The translations under genes and the position numbers were made by a program. A DNA stretch of 64,000 bases from an uncultured Oscillospiraceae bacterium (GTDB taxonomy: Bacteria; Bacillota; Clostridia; Oscillospirales; Acutalibacteraceae). Under the pieces are notes generated by a model that saw nothing but the letters and a program-made list of their open reading frames with translations, was not told the origin of the DNA and searched no databases. The DNA lies in contig UQWL01000011.1 of NCBI GenBank assembly GCA_900544715.1, forward strand, positions 1 to 64,000. Direction: 5' to 3'. Below, piece after piece: positions 17,794 through 26,628 of the stretch (position 1 is its first letter; each line of letters begins with the position of its first letter).

Positions 17794-18951
17794 CTAATCC
17801 GCCGACTTCTGCCCCGTCCTTCTCACCGTCGTTTTCACCGCTACCGTCAGCTCCGCCTTCGGCAGCACCTCCCGCCAACGGTCTTCCACGCTGCGAAACG
17901 CATTTGGCTCTGAGAGCCACAGCCGGTTCCCGAGCCGGAGTACATCGCTGCGATAGCTCTTCAGGCAGATTTCCGCCGTTCCACGGAGCTGGCTTTCCAG
18001 CATTGCGGAAACCGCTGCCTCAATCTGCGCGCGCACATTGCTCTGCACGTTGCCAAAATCCTCGCGCTCAATCTCGTTGAGATCGCATACGCAGGTGATC
18101 TCGGCGCGGTAGGCGGGCAGCCCGTTTTTCATTTCCGTTTTAAATTTCGCATCCGCTTTGATAAGCTCCAGCGACGCTTTGCCGAAGGGCTCCCCCTCCA
18201 CAACGAGATCGCCGCTCTCCGCCTGGCCGGTTAGAAATAACAGGGCGCGCGTTTCGTCCGCATCAAGGTCACCTACATACTTCCCCTCCCGGAAGATCGC
18301 AAGACCGTCCAACAATACCGTATCCATATCCTGCGCCTTGTCCACCACCGGCTTCAAAAGCGGGAGATACACGTCCGAGGTTTTATCCTCCAGCAGCGTA
18401 ACCGCCTTGTGCAACGGCATCTGGAGCGTTTTGGCGTTCACCTGCCCCATCTTCAGCCCCATCTGGATTTCCCGCGCGGGAATCGAGCTGCCGTTGAAAG
18501 GCGATTTGATGATATCCGCCGCCTTCCCCCGCGCCACGGCGAGATCAACCATTGGCCGTGTGGCGTAATCCCGCACAAAGAAATCGAGCGTTTCATTCAG
18601 CCCCTCGCGCGCTACCTCCGCTCCGAACACGATGATCCAGTTGTGCGAATACAGCGGCCTTCGCCCCGCGGTGAGCGTAACATTGCGCATGGCGTCCGCG
18701 ATGGTTGCACCGCTCGTTTCATAAACCTTCGTCACATTGCCGGACATGCCGTTATCCTGCCCGCCTGATACCGCCGTATTGAAGGCCTGGAGCGTCAGGA
18801 GATAGCCGCCATCCGCCGTCCGATCCACACCGATGCCCTGCACGATCAGGCGGTCGCGGATCTCACGCCCGTCGTTGCCATAGTTGTTATCACAGCCCGC
18901 CAATCCAAGGGTCAAGAGGAACACCGCACAAATCGCGAACACCTTTTTCAT
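17794..18951 (-). CDS. gerKC: Spore germination lipoprotein, Ger(x)C family
   Basis: A 385-residue lipoprotein subunit of a gerA-type nutrient germinant receptor. It has a signal peptide with lipobox LAGC (Cys at about residue 19), then the conserved N-terminal RDRLIVQGIGVDRT and the C-terminal Ger(x)C domain with YRAEITCVCDLNEI. The ATG at 18951 overlaps the stop of the B subunit by four bases (ATGA), so translation is coupled; GGAGG lies inside the B gene. It is the last gene of the A-B-C operon and is followed by a long hairpin terminator. The protein would sit on the outer face of the spore inner membrane. Confidence 0.92.
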   Translation of the reverse strand: MKKVFAICAVFLLTLGLAGCDNNYGNDGREIRDRLIVQGIGVDRTADGGYLLTLQAFNTAVSGGQDNGMSGNVTKVYETSGATIADAMRNVTLTAGRRPLYSHNWIIVFGAEVAREGLNETLDFFVRDYATRPMVDLAVARGKAADIIKSPFNGSSIPAREIQMGLKMGQVNAKTLQMPLHKAVTLLEDKTSDVYLPLLKPVVDKAQDMDTVLLDGLAIFREGKYVGDLDADETRALLFLTGQAESGDLVVEGEPFGKASLELIKADAKFKTEMKNGLPAYRAEITCVCDLNEIEREDFGNVQSNVRAQIEAAVSAMLESQLRGTAEICLKSYRSDVLRLGNRLWLSEPNAFRSVEDRWREVLPKAELTVAVKTTVRRTGQKSAD

Positions 18952-20042
18952 AGGGCTGCCGCCTCCTTCTCCAGTTTCGCCTGCCTGCGCACCGGCGGCA
19001 GCAGGCACAGTGGGATGAGAATGACGAAAACGACGAACAGGATCATCATGATCTCCGGCCTGGCAATGGCGGCAAAGCGCTCATAATCCCCAGAGATGAA
19101 CACGGCAGCCGCACCGAGCACCAGGATGCACCCAGCGATCCATGCCTTTTTGAACCGCCTGCCAAAGGCCCTGCGCAGGCAGGTGACCGTCAGCAGTGTA
19201 AAAAATGCGAGCTTGACAAACAGGCAGAGAATCCACACGCCTGTATGGAACGCGTCGAGCCGCTGCAGCACGCTGAATTCCGCGAGCACTGCCAGCGAAT
19301 GAAACGGGAAGAACTGCGTTTGAAAGAACACGCCAAGCACGGAAATCGCGCAGAAGAAGAGAAGCGCCATTGCGAGCGTCAGCCATAGCGTCCATTTGAC
19401 ATAGCCTTTTTCAAGCTTTCCGCGCACGCGCGGCGCGATGACCGCGAGAGCCGCCGTTTCCGCCGTGCCGGCGAGGAAGGTTGCCGCCCCCCGAAATGTA
19501 GGCATCACGCCATCGTAAAACAGCGGTGTAAAATTCAGCGGCTCAAAGCGCGGCAGGAGGACGGCGACGACGAAGCCGAGCGTTATGCACACTAGCAGCA
19601 CCACAAGGCCTGAGAGCCGCCCGATCGCCTCCAGCCCGAAACCAGCCGCTGCACAGCTGATGAGGATGATAATCAGCAGAAAGATGGTGAAATCTGAATC
19701 TGGAAACAGCCGCGAGGTGGCAAACAAATCAAAGCGCGTCACGCTGAGCAGCTCCACGAAGAGGAAAAACAATGCATACAATACCGCAAGAATGCGGGAA
19801 AGCACGGGTGAAATCCGGTATGCACAGTCAAAGATATCCCAATCCGGGCGCGCCTGATACAGCGCATACAACGGCAGCGCGCTCACCAGCATCCCCAACG
19901 GATAAAGAAACGATTGCACGAGCAAATCGGAGGAAAGCGCAATCTCGTTGAGTGCAGGAATATACGTCAGCGTGACGAGAATCCGGCTGACGAAAAAGAT
20001 GGAGTAGAGCTGAGCCGGGCTGATCTGATGCGTGTTTGTCAT
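18948..20042 (-). CDS. gerKB: Spore germination receptor B subunit (APC-fold permease-like)
   Basis: A 364-residue integral membrane protein with about ten predicted helices, the size and fold of GerB proteins of the spore permease family. The N terminus ISPAQLYSIFFVSRILVT is characteristic. In the known receptor this subunit binds the amino acid or sugar germinant. It lies between the A subunit (30 bases upstream) and the C subunit (four-base overlap). The germinant cannot be predicted from this sequence. Confidence 0.92.
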   Translation of the reverse strand: MTNTHQISPAQLYSIFFVSRILVTLTYIPALNEIALSSDLLVQSFLYPLGMLVSALPLYALYQARPDWDIFDCAYRISPVLSRILAVLYALFFLFVELLSVTRFDLFATSRLFPDSDFTIFLLIIILISCAAAGFGLEAIGRLSGLVVLLVCITLGFVVAVLLPRFEPLNFTPLFYDGVMPTFRGAATFLAGTAETAALAVIAPRVRGKLEKGYVKWTLWLTLAMALLFFCAISVLGVFFQTQFFPFHSLAVLAEFSVLQRLDAFHTGVWILCLFVKLAFFTLLTVTCLRRAFGRRFKKAWIAGCILVLGAAAVFISGDYERFAAIARPEIMMILFVVFVILIPLCLLPPVRRQAKLEKEAAAL

Positions 20043-20072
20043 TCTGCATGCCGTCCTTTCTGGATGAACTGA

Positions 20073-21611
20073 TTAAAAATCCTCCGTCTCCCGCTTATCC
20101 GAGCCGTTGAGATCCTGCACCTTCATCTTATAGTGGCCGAGGCGCTTCCAGCCGACCCGCAGCACGAGATCACGCATCGCGCCTTTTTCAAAGGGCGTGA
20201 TGGGCGCGGAATACGGCACGCCATAGGGGTTGATCGAGCAGGCGTTTAGGAGGAGCAGCCCCAGGATGAGCATGATCCCGTAAAGGCCCGTGAGCCCGCC
20301 CACGATGATAAAGAGAAACCGCAGCACCGCCGCCGGCTCGTAGAGAGACGGCACGACGAATGAGCTGATCGCCGTCAGAGCGAGCACAATCAGCATGGGC
20401 GCAGCGATGAGACCCGCTGTGACGGCCGCGTCACCGATGACGAGTGCGCCGACGATGCTCACGGCATGGCCTACGTTTTTGGGCATTCGCAGCCCCGCTT
20501 CGCGCATGATTTCATACATAAAATGGATCACAAGCGCCTCCAGCATGATGGGAAAGGGCGTGCGCCCCTCCGATACCGCGATATCAAAGAGCATGCTCGC
20601 GGGCAGCAGCTCCTGATGAAAAATTGCCACAGCCACATACGTGCCCGGCAGCAGCATGCTGATGGCAAAGGAGATAAATTTGAGCGCGCGCAGAAAGAGC
20701 GCGTAAAAGGGGCGGTTGGAATAATCATCGACCGACTGAAAATTTTCAATGAAAAGGTGAGGCACGATCAGGGCGAACGGCGTGCCGTCCACAATGACGC
20801 CCACCCGTCCCTCACTGATTTTTGCGCACAGGGTATCCGGCCGCTCCGTGACGCCCACGCCGGAGAAAAACGAAAGCCCCTTGTGATCCAGAAACGGCTG
20901 GATATAGCCGGATTCCAGCACCATATCGAGCTTCGCATTCTGAAGCCGCTGCTTGACCTCCTCCAGGATATCAGGATTGACCCGGTCTGAGAGGTAGCAA
21001 AGGCAGACCATCGTTCGGCTCGTATCGCCCATATTGAGCATCTCGAAACGGGCGTAAGGCGTTTTGAGCCTGCGGCGGATCAACGTGGTATTCACCTTGA
21101 GCGTTTCCACAAAGCCATCGCGCGAGCCTCGCTCCTGCACCTCCGTCTCCGGGTCGGAAATCGAGCGCCGCTCAAAGCCCTGCACCCCGAAAACCTCGCA
21201 GCGTGTCACACCGTCGATAAACAGTGCCGCAAAGCCCGACATCATCAGGTTGAGCATTTCTGTCATGTCGAAAGCTTCTTTATGATCCGTGCCGGAGAGC
21301 ACATGATCCCGCAGGTATAAAAACTGCTCGTCCGGCTCTTTCGGGATATCCGTCGCATGCAGGATGGGTGTGACCGCGATCTGGGAGAGCAGGAGATCAT
21401 CGCACATCCCTTCGCACAGTACAAAGGCCGCCCGGTTGCCATTGACGGGCAGCTCGCGCACCATCAGATCAAAGCTCGGACCAAACACGCCGCGCAGGTA
21501 GATCAGGTTTTCCTGCAAGGAGGCGGAAATCTCCGCGGGCGGCACCTCCGTCGTTTGCGCATTGACCGGGGTAAAATCCTTTTGTACGGCATTTTTAAGC
21601 CATTGAAACAT
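20073..21611 (-). CDS. gerKA: Spore germination receptor A subunit (GerA/SpoVAF family)
   Basis: A 512-residue protein, first of the three-gene ger operon. The cytoplasmic N-terminal half (about residues 1-290) includes the conserved GVTRCEVFGVQGFERRSISDPETE region, and VGVIVDGTPFALIVPHLF leads into five or so membrane helices in the second half. The C-terminal tail is hydrophilic. In the known system GerA subunits form the channel of the receptor. A good AAAGGAAGGA precedes the ATG; a short upstream ORF ends inside it. The region 21612-21968 between this operon and the divergent DUF421 gene holds that ORF and a sigma-G-like promoter on the other strand. Confidence 0.94.
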   Translation of the reverse strand: MFQWLKNAVQKDFTPVNAQTTEVPPAEISASLQENLIYLRGVFGPSFDLMVRELPVNGNRAAFVLCEGMCDDLLLSQIAVTPILHATDIPKEPDEQFLYLRDHVLSGTDHKEAFDMTEMLNLMMSGFAALFIDGVTRCEVFGVQGFERRSISDPETEVQERGSRDGFVETLKVNTTLIRRRLKTPYARFEMLNMGDTSRTMVCLCYLSDRVNPDILEEVKQRLQNAKLDMVLESGYIQPFLDHKGLSFFSGVGVTERPDTLCAKISEGRVGVIVDGTPFALIVPHLFIENFQSVDDYSNRPFYALFLRALKFISFAISMLLPGTYVAVAIFHQELLPASMLFDIAVSEGRTPFPIMLEALVIHFMYEIMREAGLRMPKNVGHAVSIVGALVIGDAAVTAGLIAAPMLIVLALTAISSFVVPSLYEPAAVLRFLFIIVGGLTGLYGIMLILGLLLLNACSINPYGVPYSAPITPFEKGAMRDLVLRVGWKRLGHYKMKVQDLNGSDKRETEDF

Positions 21612-21627
21612 AAAACAGTCCTTCCTT

Positions 21628-21738
21628 TCATTTGGCGGAAAAACAAATCAAACCGAATCTTCGCCGCTGACGGCAAAGCATAAGCCTTGCTGAAAGAGGT
21701 TCCTCCGGATGAAAGATATACGCTACTGTTTTTTCCAT
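21628..21738 (-). CDS. Possible 36-residue leader ORF before gerKA
   Basis: A short ORF starts MEKTVAYIFHPEEPLSARLM and its TGA overlaps the first bases of the ribosome binding site of gerKA. AGGAGGAGG lies immediately before the ATG, closer than ideal. If translated it could couple ribosomes onto gerKA. No homologue is known to me, and it may be chance. Confidence 0.3.
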   Translation of the reverse strand: MEKTVAYIFHPEEPLSARLMLCRQRRRFGLICFSAK

Positions 21739-21759
21739 CCTCCTCCTGTTTATGCGGTG

Positions 21760-21788
21760 GAATATTACAGCGCAGAAACGCCATACTA
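21760..21788 (+). promoter_or_regulatory. Sigma-G-like forespore promoter
   Basis: GAATA (21760-21764) and CATACTA (21782-21788) match the Bacillus sigma-G pattern GMATR and CATNMTA at a spacing of 17 bases. It points at the DUF421 gene 180 bases downstream and fits a spore-membrane role for that gene. Confidence 0.55.
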
Positions 21789-21968
21789 GATATCGCTAAA
21801 GGCGGAAAATGAAAGCTTTGTACTACACGCTGTGAAAGGCATGGATTTCGTATTGCTAAGCTGTACAAAATTTTGAATGGAATAGGTCCGGAATGATCTG
21901 CATGCTGTTTTTCCATTTCTTTTCCGCCTTTAGACGGATGAAACAGGCCTTGCAAGGGAGGAAACAGG

Positions 21969-22664
21969 ATGATTATTACGCTCATCCGCGCGGCGATCCT
22001 ATATTTTTTGATTGTTTGTTCCGTACGTATCATGGGCAAGCGGCAAATCGGTGAGCTACAGCCATCCGAGCTCGTTATCACAATCCTGATCTCCGAGATC
22101 GCTGCCATCCCGATGCAGGATAATGGCGCGCCGCTGATTAATTCGGTCATCCCCGTACTGCTGCTGATCTCCTTTGAGGTGATCGCCTCTGTGGTCAGCA
22201 TGAAATTTCCAAAACTTCGCGGCATCATGCAGGGGCACTCCCTCATCGTCATCCGCAACGGGATTATCGACCAAACGCAGCTTAAGCGGCTTCGCTTTAC
22301 CATAGATGACCTGATGGAAGCGTTACGGCAGAAAGACGTTTTCCGTATTGAGGATGTGCAATATGCAATCGCGGAGACCAACGGCACGCTGAGCATTTTG
22401 CTCAAGCCGGAAAAGCGCGTTCCCGTGGCGGAAGAATTGAACGTAACACTGCCGGATGACGGCCTGCCATGCATCGTCATCAGCGATGGGCGCATCATCA
22501 CCTCTGCTTTTAAGGATTGTGGGATGACCATGAAAAAGCTCCAGACCCATATCAAGAAAAGCGGGCTGGAGCTGAAGGATATTCTGGTTATGGAGATTGA
22601 CCGCAGCGGCAACACGACGGTCATTAAACGGGATGAGAGGCTGAGCAACGGAAAAATGGGATGA
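21969..22664 (+). CDS. DUF421 membrane protein (YetF/YrbG family)
   Basis: A 231-residue protein with three N-terminal membrane helices and two cytoplasmic copies of the DUF421 fold. It shows the family starts RIMGKRQIGELQPSELVI and PLINSVIPVLLLI, and NGIIDQTQLKRLRFTIDDL in the soluble part. DUF421 proteins occur in spore inner membranes of Bacillus and Clostridium, and some affect germination or spore resistance. Here a sigma-G-like promoter upstream and a DUF4363 gene downstream support a spore role (inference). GGGAGG precedes the ATG. Confidence 0.88.
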   Translation: MIITLIRAAILYFLIVCSVRIMGKRQIGELQPSELVITILISEIAAIPMQDNGAPLINSVIPVLLLISFEVIASVVSMKFPKLRGIMQGHSLIVIRNGIIDQTQLKRLRFTIDDLMEALRQKDVFRIEDVQYAIAETNGTLSILLKPEKRVPVAEELNVTLPDDGLPCIVISDGRIITSAFKDCGMTMKKLQTHIKKSGLELKDILVMEIDRSGNTTVIKRDERLSNGKMG

Positions 22665-22697
22665 ATCCCCCCCATTTTAGGGTTGGAAGAAAGCCAA

Positions 22698-22721
22698 AAG
22701 GGAACGGGCGATCGCCCGTTC
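22698..22721. repeat. Perfect palindrome between the DUF421 and DUF4363 genes
   Basis: A 24-base perfect inverted repeat (12-bp arms, GGGAACGGGCGA and its complement) lies in the 103-base gap. There is no T-run, so it may stabilise or process the transcript rather than end it. Confidence 0.6.
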
Positions 22722-22767
22722 CCCATTCAATGGATCCATTTATGGTGCGTGAAAGGAGCAAGTTTCA

Positions 22768-23148
22768 ATGAAACGCCTGATTACAGCAATTTCACTGCTC
22801 ACAATAGCGGGAATTTTATGCGGGATTGGATTCTTGGGCATGAAAAAACAAGTAAATACGCTGACGCAGCTGTTCAATGAGGGCGCTCAAGCCGCACAGG
22901 CAGAAGATGAAGAACGGCTCCATACCTGCACAAAAGAACTGCAAAAAGCATGGGAAAAAAGCCACGTCGTTTTTTCTATGCTGATCCAGCATCACGATCT
23001 CGATGATTTGGAGGCGGACATTCTGGACTTGAACAACCTTCTGAAAGAAAAGGAGTTTAAAGAATATAAACGGACGTGCGAAGCAGGGATCATTGAACTG
23101 GAGCATATTTATAATTCGGAGATACCGTCGGTGGGGAATGTGTTTTGA
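22768..23148 (+). CDS. DUF4363 family protein
   Basis: A 126-residue protein with one N-terminal membrane helix (about residues 5-24) and a mostly helical outer domain with a central HTCTKELQKAWEKSHVVFSM, typical of DUF4363. This family is commonly found beside DUF421 genes in Clostridia, as here. AAAGGAG lies before the ATG. Its stop codon directly abuts the stop of the convergent flippase gene, leaving no space for a terminator. Function unknown. Confidence 0.75.
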   Translation: MKRLITAISLLTIAGILCGIGFLGMKKQVNTLTQLFNEGAQAAQAEDEERLHTCTKELQKAWEKSHVVFSMLIQHHDLDDLEADILDLNNLLKEKEFKEYKRTCEAGIIELEHIYNSEIPSVGNVF

Positions 23149-24555
23149 TCAAATGGACTTATTGCGAATTCGATTCATAACTTGGCGTAGGAGCAGAACC
23201 ACAGAAGGCAAATTAATGATTGCGATTACACAACACAATACGAGTCCCAGATAAAAAGAATACGGTACCTGTTGGCTAATAAGCAAAACCAAAATGAACA
23301 ATCCAATTTGAGAGCTTATCATACGTTTTTGATCAACGTCAACATGTAAGATTTTTTTAGAATCCAATACGCGGGCAATCCATACAACAAAATGGCTGAT
23401 ACAAGTGGCAATAGAGGCACCAGTAACACCCCAAAAAGGAATGAATATCAAATTAAAAACAACGCCAATGAAAGTTCCTAAAATCGTCGTGGTAAATAAA
23501 AATTTCGTCTTTTTGCTTGCGGTATAAATCGTTCCATAAAAGGTATTTAAGGCGCTATAATAGAACCCTAACACAAGCCAGGGAACAAATATCCAAGCCT
23601 CATAAAATTCCTTTTGAAGCAAAAATAAGCCAATCCACTTAGCAAACGATATCAAAAAGCAGGAAGCTGCTAAGATACACAGATGATATACTTCATAAAT
23701 ACGGGAAAAAAATTTGGAGCTTTCTTCGGATTGGTATTCCTGAATCGCAGAAACACTCCACGCCTGCTGAAAAATTGAAGTTACCATATTCAGCATAGAA
23801 GGAATTTTGCTGGCGGCGGCAAAAAGCCCTACTGCACTCACCGAAACCATTGCGGTTAAAAAGTAGCGATTGATACTGCTGTTCGCCCACCAAAACAGAG
23901 CATTTGGGATCATTGGAATACAGTATAGCAGCATCCTTTTCAGCAGAGCCTTATCCACGAGCCGATAACTGATATAACGATAATAACGGCCCCATATGAA
24001 ATAGACAATACAGCCGATTAGATTGCCAAGGATCAAGGACCAAAAGTACCCGTTCAAACCCAAATGAAAATAGGAAATCAACAAGATATTTAGGCCGCAA
24101 GTGATTAATGTAGAGATAATCGAAGCAACAGCGATAATCTTTACCTGATCAATCGTGCGGGCAAAGGTAGAAAATAAAGAGTTAAACGCTGTGACAACAT
24201 ATATGCCGCATAAAAACAGTTTGCAATCCTCTAAGCCCGGAATGAAACCTAAGAGAGGAGAGATTGAAAGAATGACTAATGAACTCAAAACCGTAATGCA
24301 CAAACCGATTGAAAATACATTTTTCTTGTTCTCATTATGATCCAATGCAAACCGAAGAACAGCTTCTATGATTGAAAGCGTCAAAATAGGCAAGAAAAGT
24401 TGAACTGTTGTATTAACTAAATCTGTTGTTCCATATTCTTCTGTCGTTAAATAATAAGTATAAAGAGGAAGCAGAAAAAAAGTAATTAGCTTGGTAGATA
24501 TGCTGCTAAGTGTAAATAATCCTAAATTTTTAATTAAATACTTATATTTACTCAT
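23149..24555 (-). CDS. Polysaccharide flippase (Wzx-like, MATE-fold)
   Basis: A 468-residue membrane protein with about 14 predicted helices, the size of O-antigen and exopolysaccharide flippases. N-terminal LFTLSSISTKLITFFLLPLY and TTEEYGTTDLV are typical of this group. It should move lipid-linked repeat units across the membrane. It is the last gene of the six-gene polysaccharide operon and overlaps the pyruvyl transferase gene by 8 bases. Base composition is strongly AT-rich, unlike the DUF4363 gene it touches. Confidence 0.9.
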   Translation of the reverse strand: MSKYKYLIKNLGLFTLSSISTKLITFFLLPLYTYYLTTEEYGTTDLVNTTVQLFLPILTLSIIEAVLRFALDHNENKKNVFSIGLCITVLSSLVILSISPLLGFIPGLEDCKLFLCGIYVVTAFNSLFSTFARTIDQVKIIAVASIISTLITCGLNILLISYFHLGLNGYFWSLILGNLIGCIVYFIWGRYYRYISYRLVDKALLKRMLLYCIPMIPNALFWWANSSINRYFLTAMVSVSAVGLFAAASKIPSMLNMVTSIFQQAWSVSAIQEYQSEESSKFFSRIYEVYHLCILAASCFLISFAKWIGLFLLQKEFYEAWIFVPWLVLGFYYSALNTFYGTIYTASKKTKFLFTTTILGTFIGVVFNLIFIPFWGVTGASIATCISHFVVWIARVLDSKKILHVDVDQKRMISSQIGLFILVLLISQQVPYSFYLGLVLCCVIAIINLPSVVLLLRQVMNRIRNKSI

Positions 24556-25615
24556 TTTTATTATTCTCTAAAATAATATCGTTTAATTCATCAAAATATG
24601 TTTTCAATATCTGCCCATTATATTGCAGATTCTTCAACTGTTTCAATTCTACTATGAGGGATGGAATTTCCTCTAGAGAATTAGCAAACTTAACATAAGG
24701 TAAAAATTTTATCCATTCATAAGTTCCACGAACTTTATTATTATAATTCGATAATGCAATGCAAGGCGTAGAAGTAATAGCTGCTAATACCATACCATGT
24801 AGCCGGTCTGTAATAATCAATTCGGAACGCCTAAATTCATCTAGTTTTGACTGTAAAACCTTATTTCGTTTGTAAGGAAGAATATAGTTTGACCGAGATA
24901 AAGTATCTGACGTTCTACATTCGCTAAACACTCGTTTTACCATTTTATATATTTCACTCTTGTTTCCATTATCTAAAACACTTTCCACATCATTTCTCAA
25001 ACATAGCATTACACCTCTTCGAATAACCGATGGATTAGTCTCATCCAAAAACAGAACCATATCAGGGCATAAATAAACTTTATTTCGAGGGAAAGCAGTT
25101 ACCATAGCATCATATGAACCTTGCTCACGTGCCAAAATTGTTAAAGCGGAATGTTTACTATATATTTTTTGAGAAATGTTAAGTTCGCGATTTCCTTCTA
25201 AGGTATCACTAAAATCCATTGTTTGAGGAAAAATTATAAGTGGAAAATCTGAAAAAATTTCTATGGCCTTCCGGCGACAATTTTCTTCAATTGTATATTC
25301 ATCGCCTATATTCCCCCCTCCGTGAAGAAACAACAAATCATTTTTCATAATTTGGTTTTGTAATAAATTAAGGTAATAATCAAAAAAAGATTCCGTAAAC
25401 ATTGGAACCTCAATAATGAAATACTGTGAAAAATATCGGTTTAAAAATGATATCTCTGCACATGTAATCGCTTGATCGCCAATATTATGATGAATTGGAG
25501 TTCCTAAAATAAATGCAATTGGGCTATTTCTCCGTCTCGCTTGCTTAATCTGTATTTGAAAAAGTACTCCCGCAGGAAATTTTATTTTCTCCTTTATGAA
25601 ATCCTTTATAAACAT
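24548..25615 (-). CDS. Polysaccharide pyruvyl transferase family protein
   Basis: A 355-residue enzyme of the CsaB/EpsO family, which adds ketal-linked pyruvate to sugars of surface polysaccharides. FILGTPIHHNIGDQAITCAE at the N terminus, LLFLHGGGNIGD in the middle and ITDRLHGMVLAAITSTPCIA near the C terminus are the family landmarks. It sits between a glycosyltransferase and the flippase. It predicts a negatively charged, pyruvylated polymer. Confidence 0.9.
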   Translation of the reverse strand: MFIKDFIKEKIKFPAGVLFQIQIKQARRRNSPIAFILGTPIHHNIGDQAITCAEISFLNRYFSQYFIIEVPMFTESFFDYYLNLLQNQIMKNDLLFLHGGGNIGDEYTIEENCRRKAIEIFSDFPLIIFPQTMDFSDTLEGNRELNISQKIYSKHSALTILAREQGSYDAMVTAFPRNKVYLCPDMVLFLDETNPSVIRRGVMLCLRNDVESVLDNGNKSEIYKMVKRVFSECRTSDTLSRSNYILPYKRNKVLQSKLDEFRRSELIITDRLHGMVLAAITSTPCIALSNYNNKVRGTYEWIKFLPYVKFANSLEEIPSLIVELKQLKNLQYNGQILKTYFDELNDIILENNKNE

Positions 25616-25633
25616 TCCTTTTCCTTCTTTCTC

Positions 25634-26611
25634 TTAACTGGATAGAATAGAATTATATAATTTAATAGCACTACTATATACACCAAATTTCAGCAATAAT
25701 AAACCGATTTTGTGTTTAACGGAAACATATGGATTTCGTAGTAAAGGTTTCATCATAGTTAAAAGATCACTTCTGATTTTTTTCCAGACTGCACGGTTTT
25801 CATCTACAGAATATACCATACTATTAAGAATATTGAAGTGCATCATCATTTCATAATTTGTTACTTGTTGATCTAACGGAAGACGATACAATTTAACAAA
25901 ATCTTTTGTTTGTTTTACTGCTTCCAAAAGATCCAATCTGCGCAAATTAAACTGCTTACTCATAATACTGTCCGTCCGTTGTACATAATAATATAGTATC
26001 GTATCTGTATATACGATTTTTTTCGCAGCATAAAATAGTTTATAAGTTGTAAAATTATCCTCATGGATTTTTCCCTTAGGAAAACAAATTGCATTTTGTT
26101 TAAACAAAGAAAGATCATATAGCTTATTCCATGTCATAATCTCACAACAACTTGGAGACATAAAAAGATCTTCTAGCGCTTCTATATTATTCATTACTTT
26201 AGTAGAAAATTTTGTTTTTCTAGGAATTTCCTTACCATTTGAAAACACTCTGCAATAATTACAAACCGTTATACATGCCTGCTCAGCAATGGACAACTTC
26301 AATAAAACTTCTATCATATTAGGAGCAATATAATCATCACCGTCTATAAAGGCAATAAAATCCCCTTTCGCAATTTCAATACCTGCATTACGTGCATCTG
26401 AAAGACCACCATTTTCTTTATGCACCACTTTTATACGTTTGTCTTCTTGGGCATATTTATCACAAATAGAAGGGCATCTGTCAGGCGATCCATCCTCCAC
26501 CAAAATAATTTCAAGATTTTTATATGTTTGTCCTAAAACACTTTCTATACACTTGTGAATGTATTTTTCGACATTATATATAGGGATAACAATACTTACT
26601 AAGGCGGACAT
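25634..26611 (-). CDS. Family 2 glycosyltransferase
   Basis: A 325-residue GT2 enzyme. The GT-A core has SIVIPIYNVEKYIHKCIESV at the N terminus, the nucleotide-binding VEDGSPDRC near residue 38, and the metal-binding FIDGDDYI near residue 90. NGGLSDARNAGI is typical of cell-surface glycan transferases. There is no membrane anchor. Sugar donor and acceptor cannot be inferred. It lies between the polymerase-like gene and the pyruvyl transferase. Confidence 0.92.
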   Translation of the reverse strand: MSALVSIVIPIYNVEKYIHKCIESVLGQTYKNLEIILVEDGSPDRCPSICDKYAQEDKRIKVVHKENGGLSDARNAGIEIAKGDFIAFIDGDDYIAPNMIEVLLKLSIAEQACITVCNYCRVFSNGKEIPRKTKFSTKVMNNIEALEDLFMSPSCCEIMTWNKLYDLSLFKQNAICFPKGKIHEDNFTTYKLFYAAKKIVYTDTILYYYVQRTDSIMSKQFNLRRLDLLEAVKQTKDFVKLYRLPLDQQVTNYEMMMHFNILNSMVYSVDENRAVWKKIRSDLLTMMKPLLRNPYVSVKHKIGLLLLKFGVYSSAIKLYNSILSS

Positions 26612-26628
26612 TATAAATTCCTCCTATT

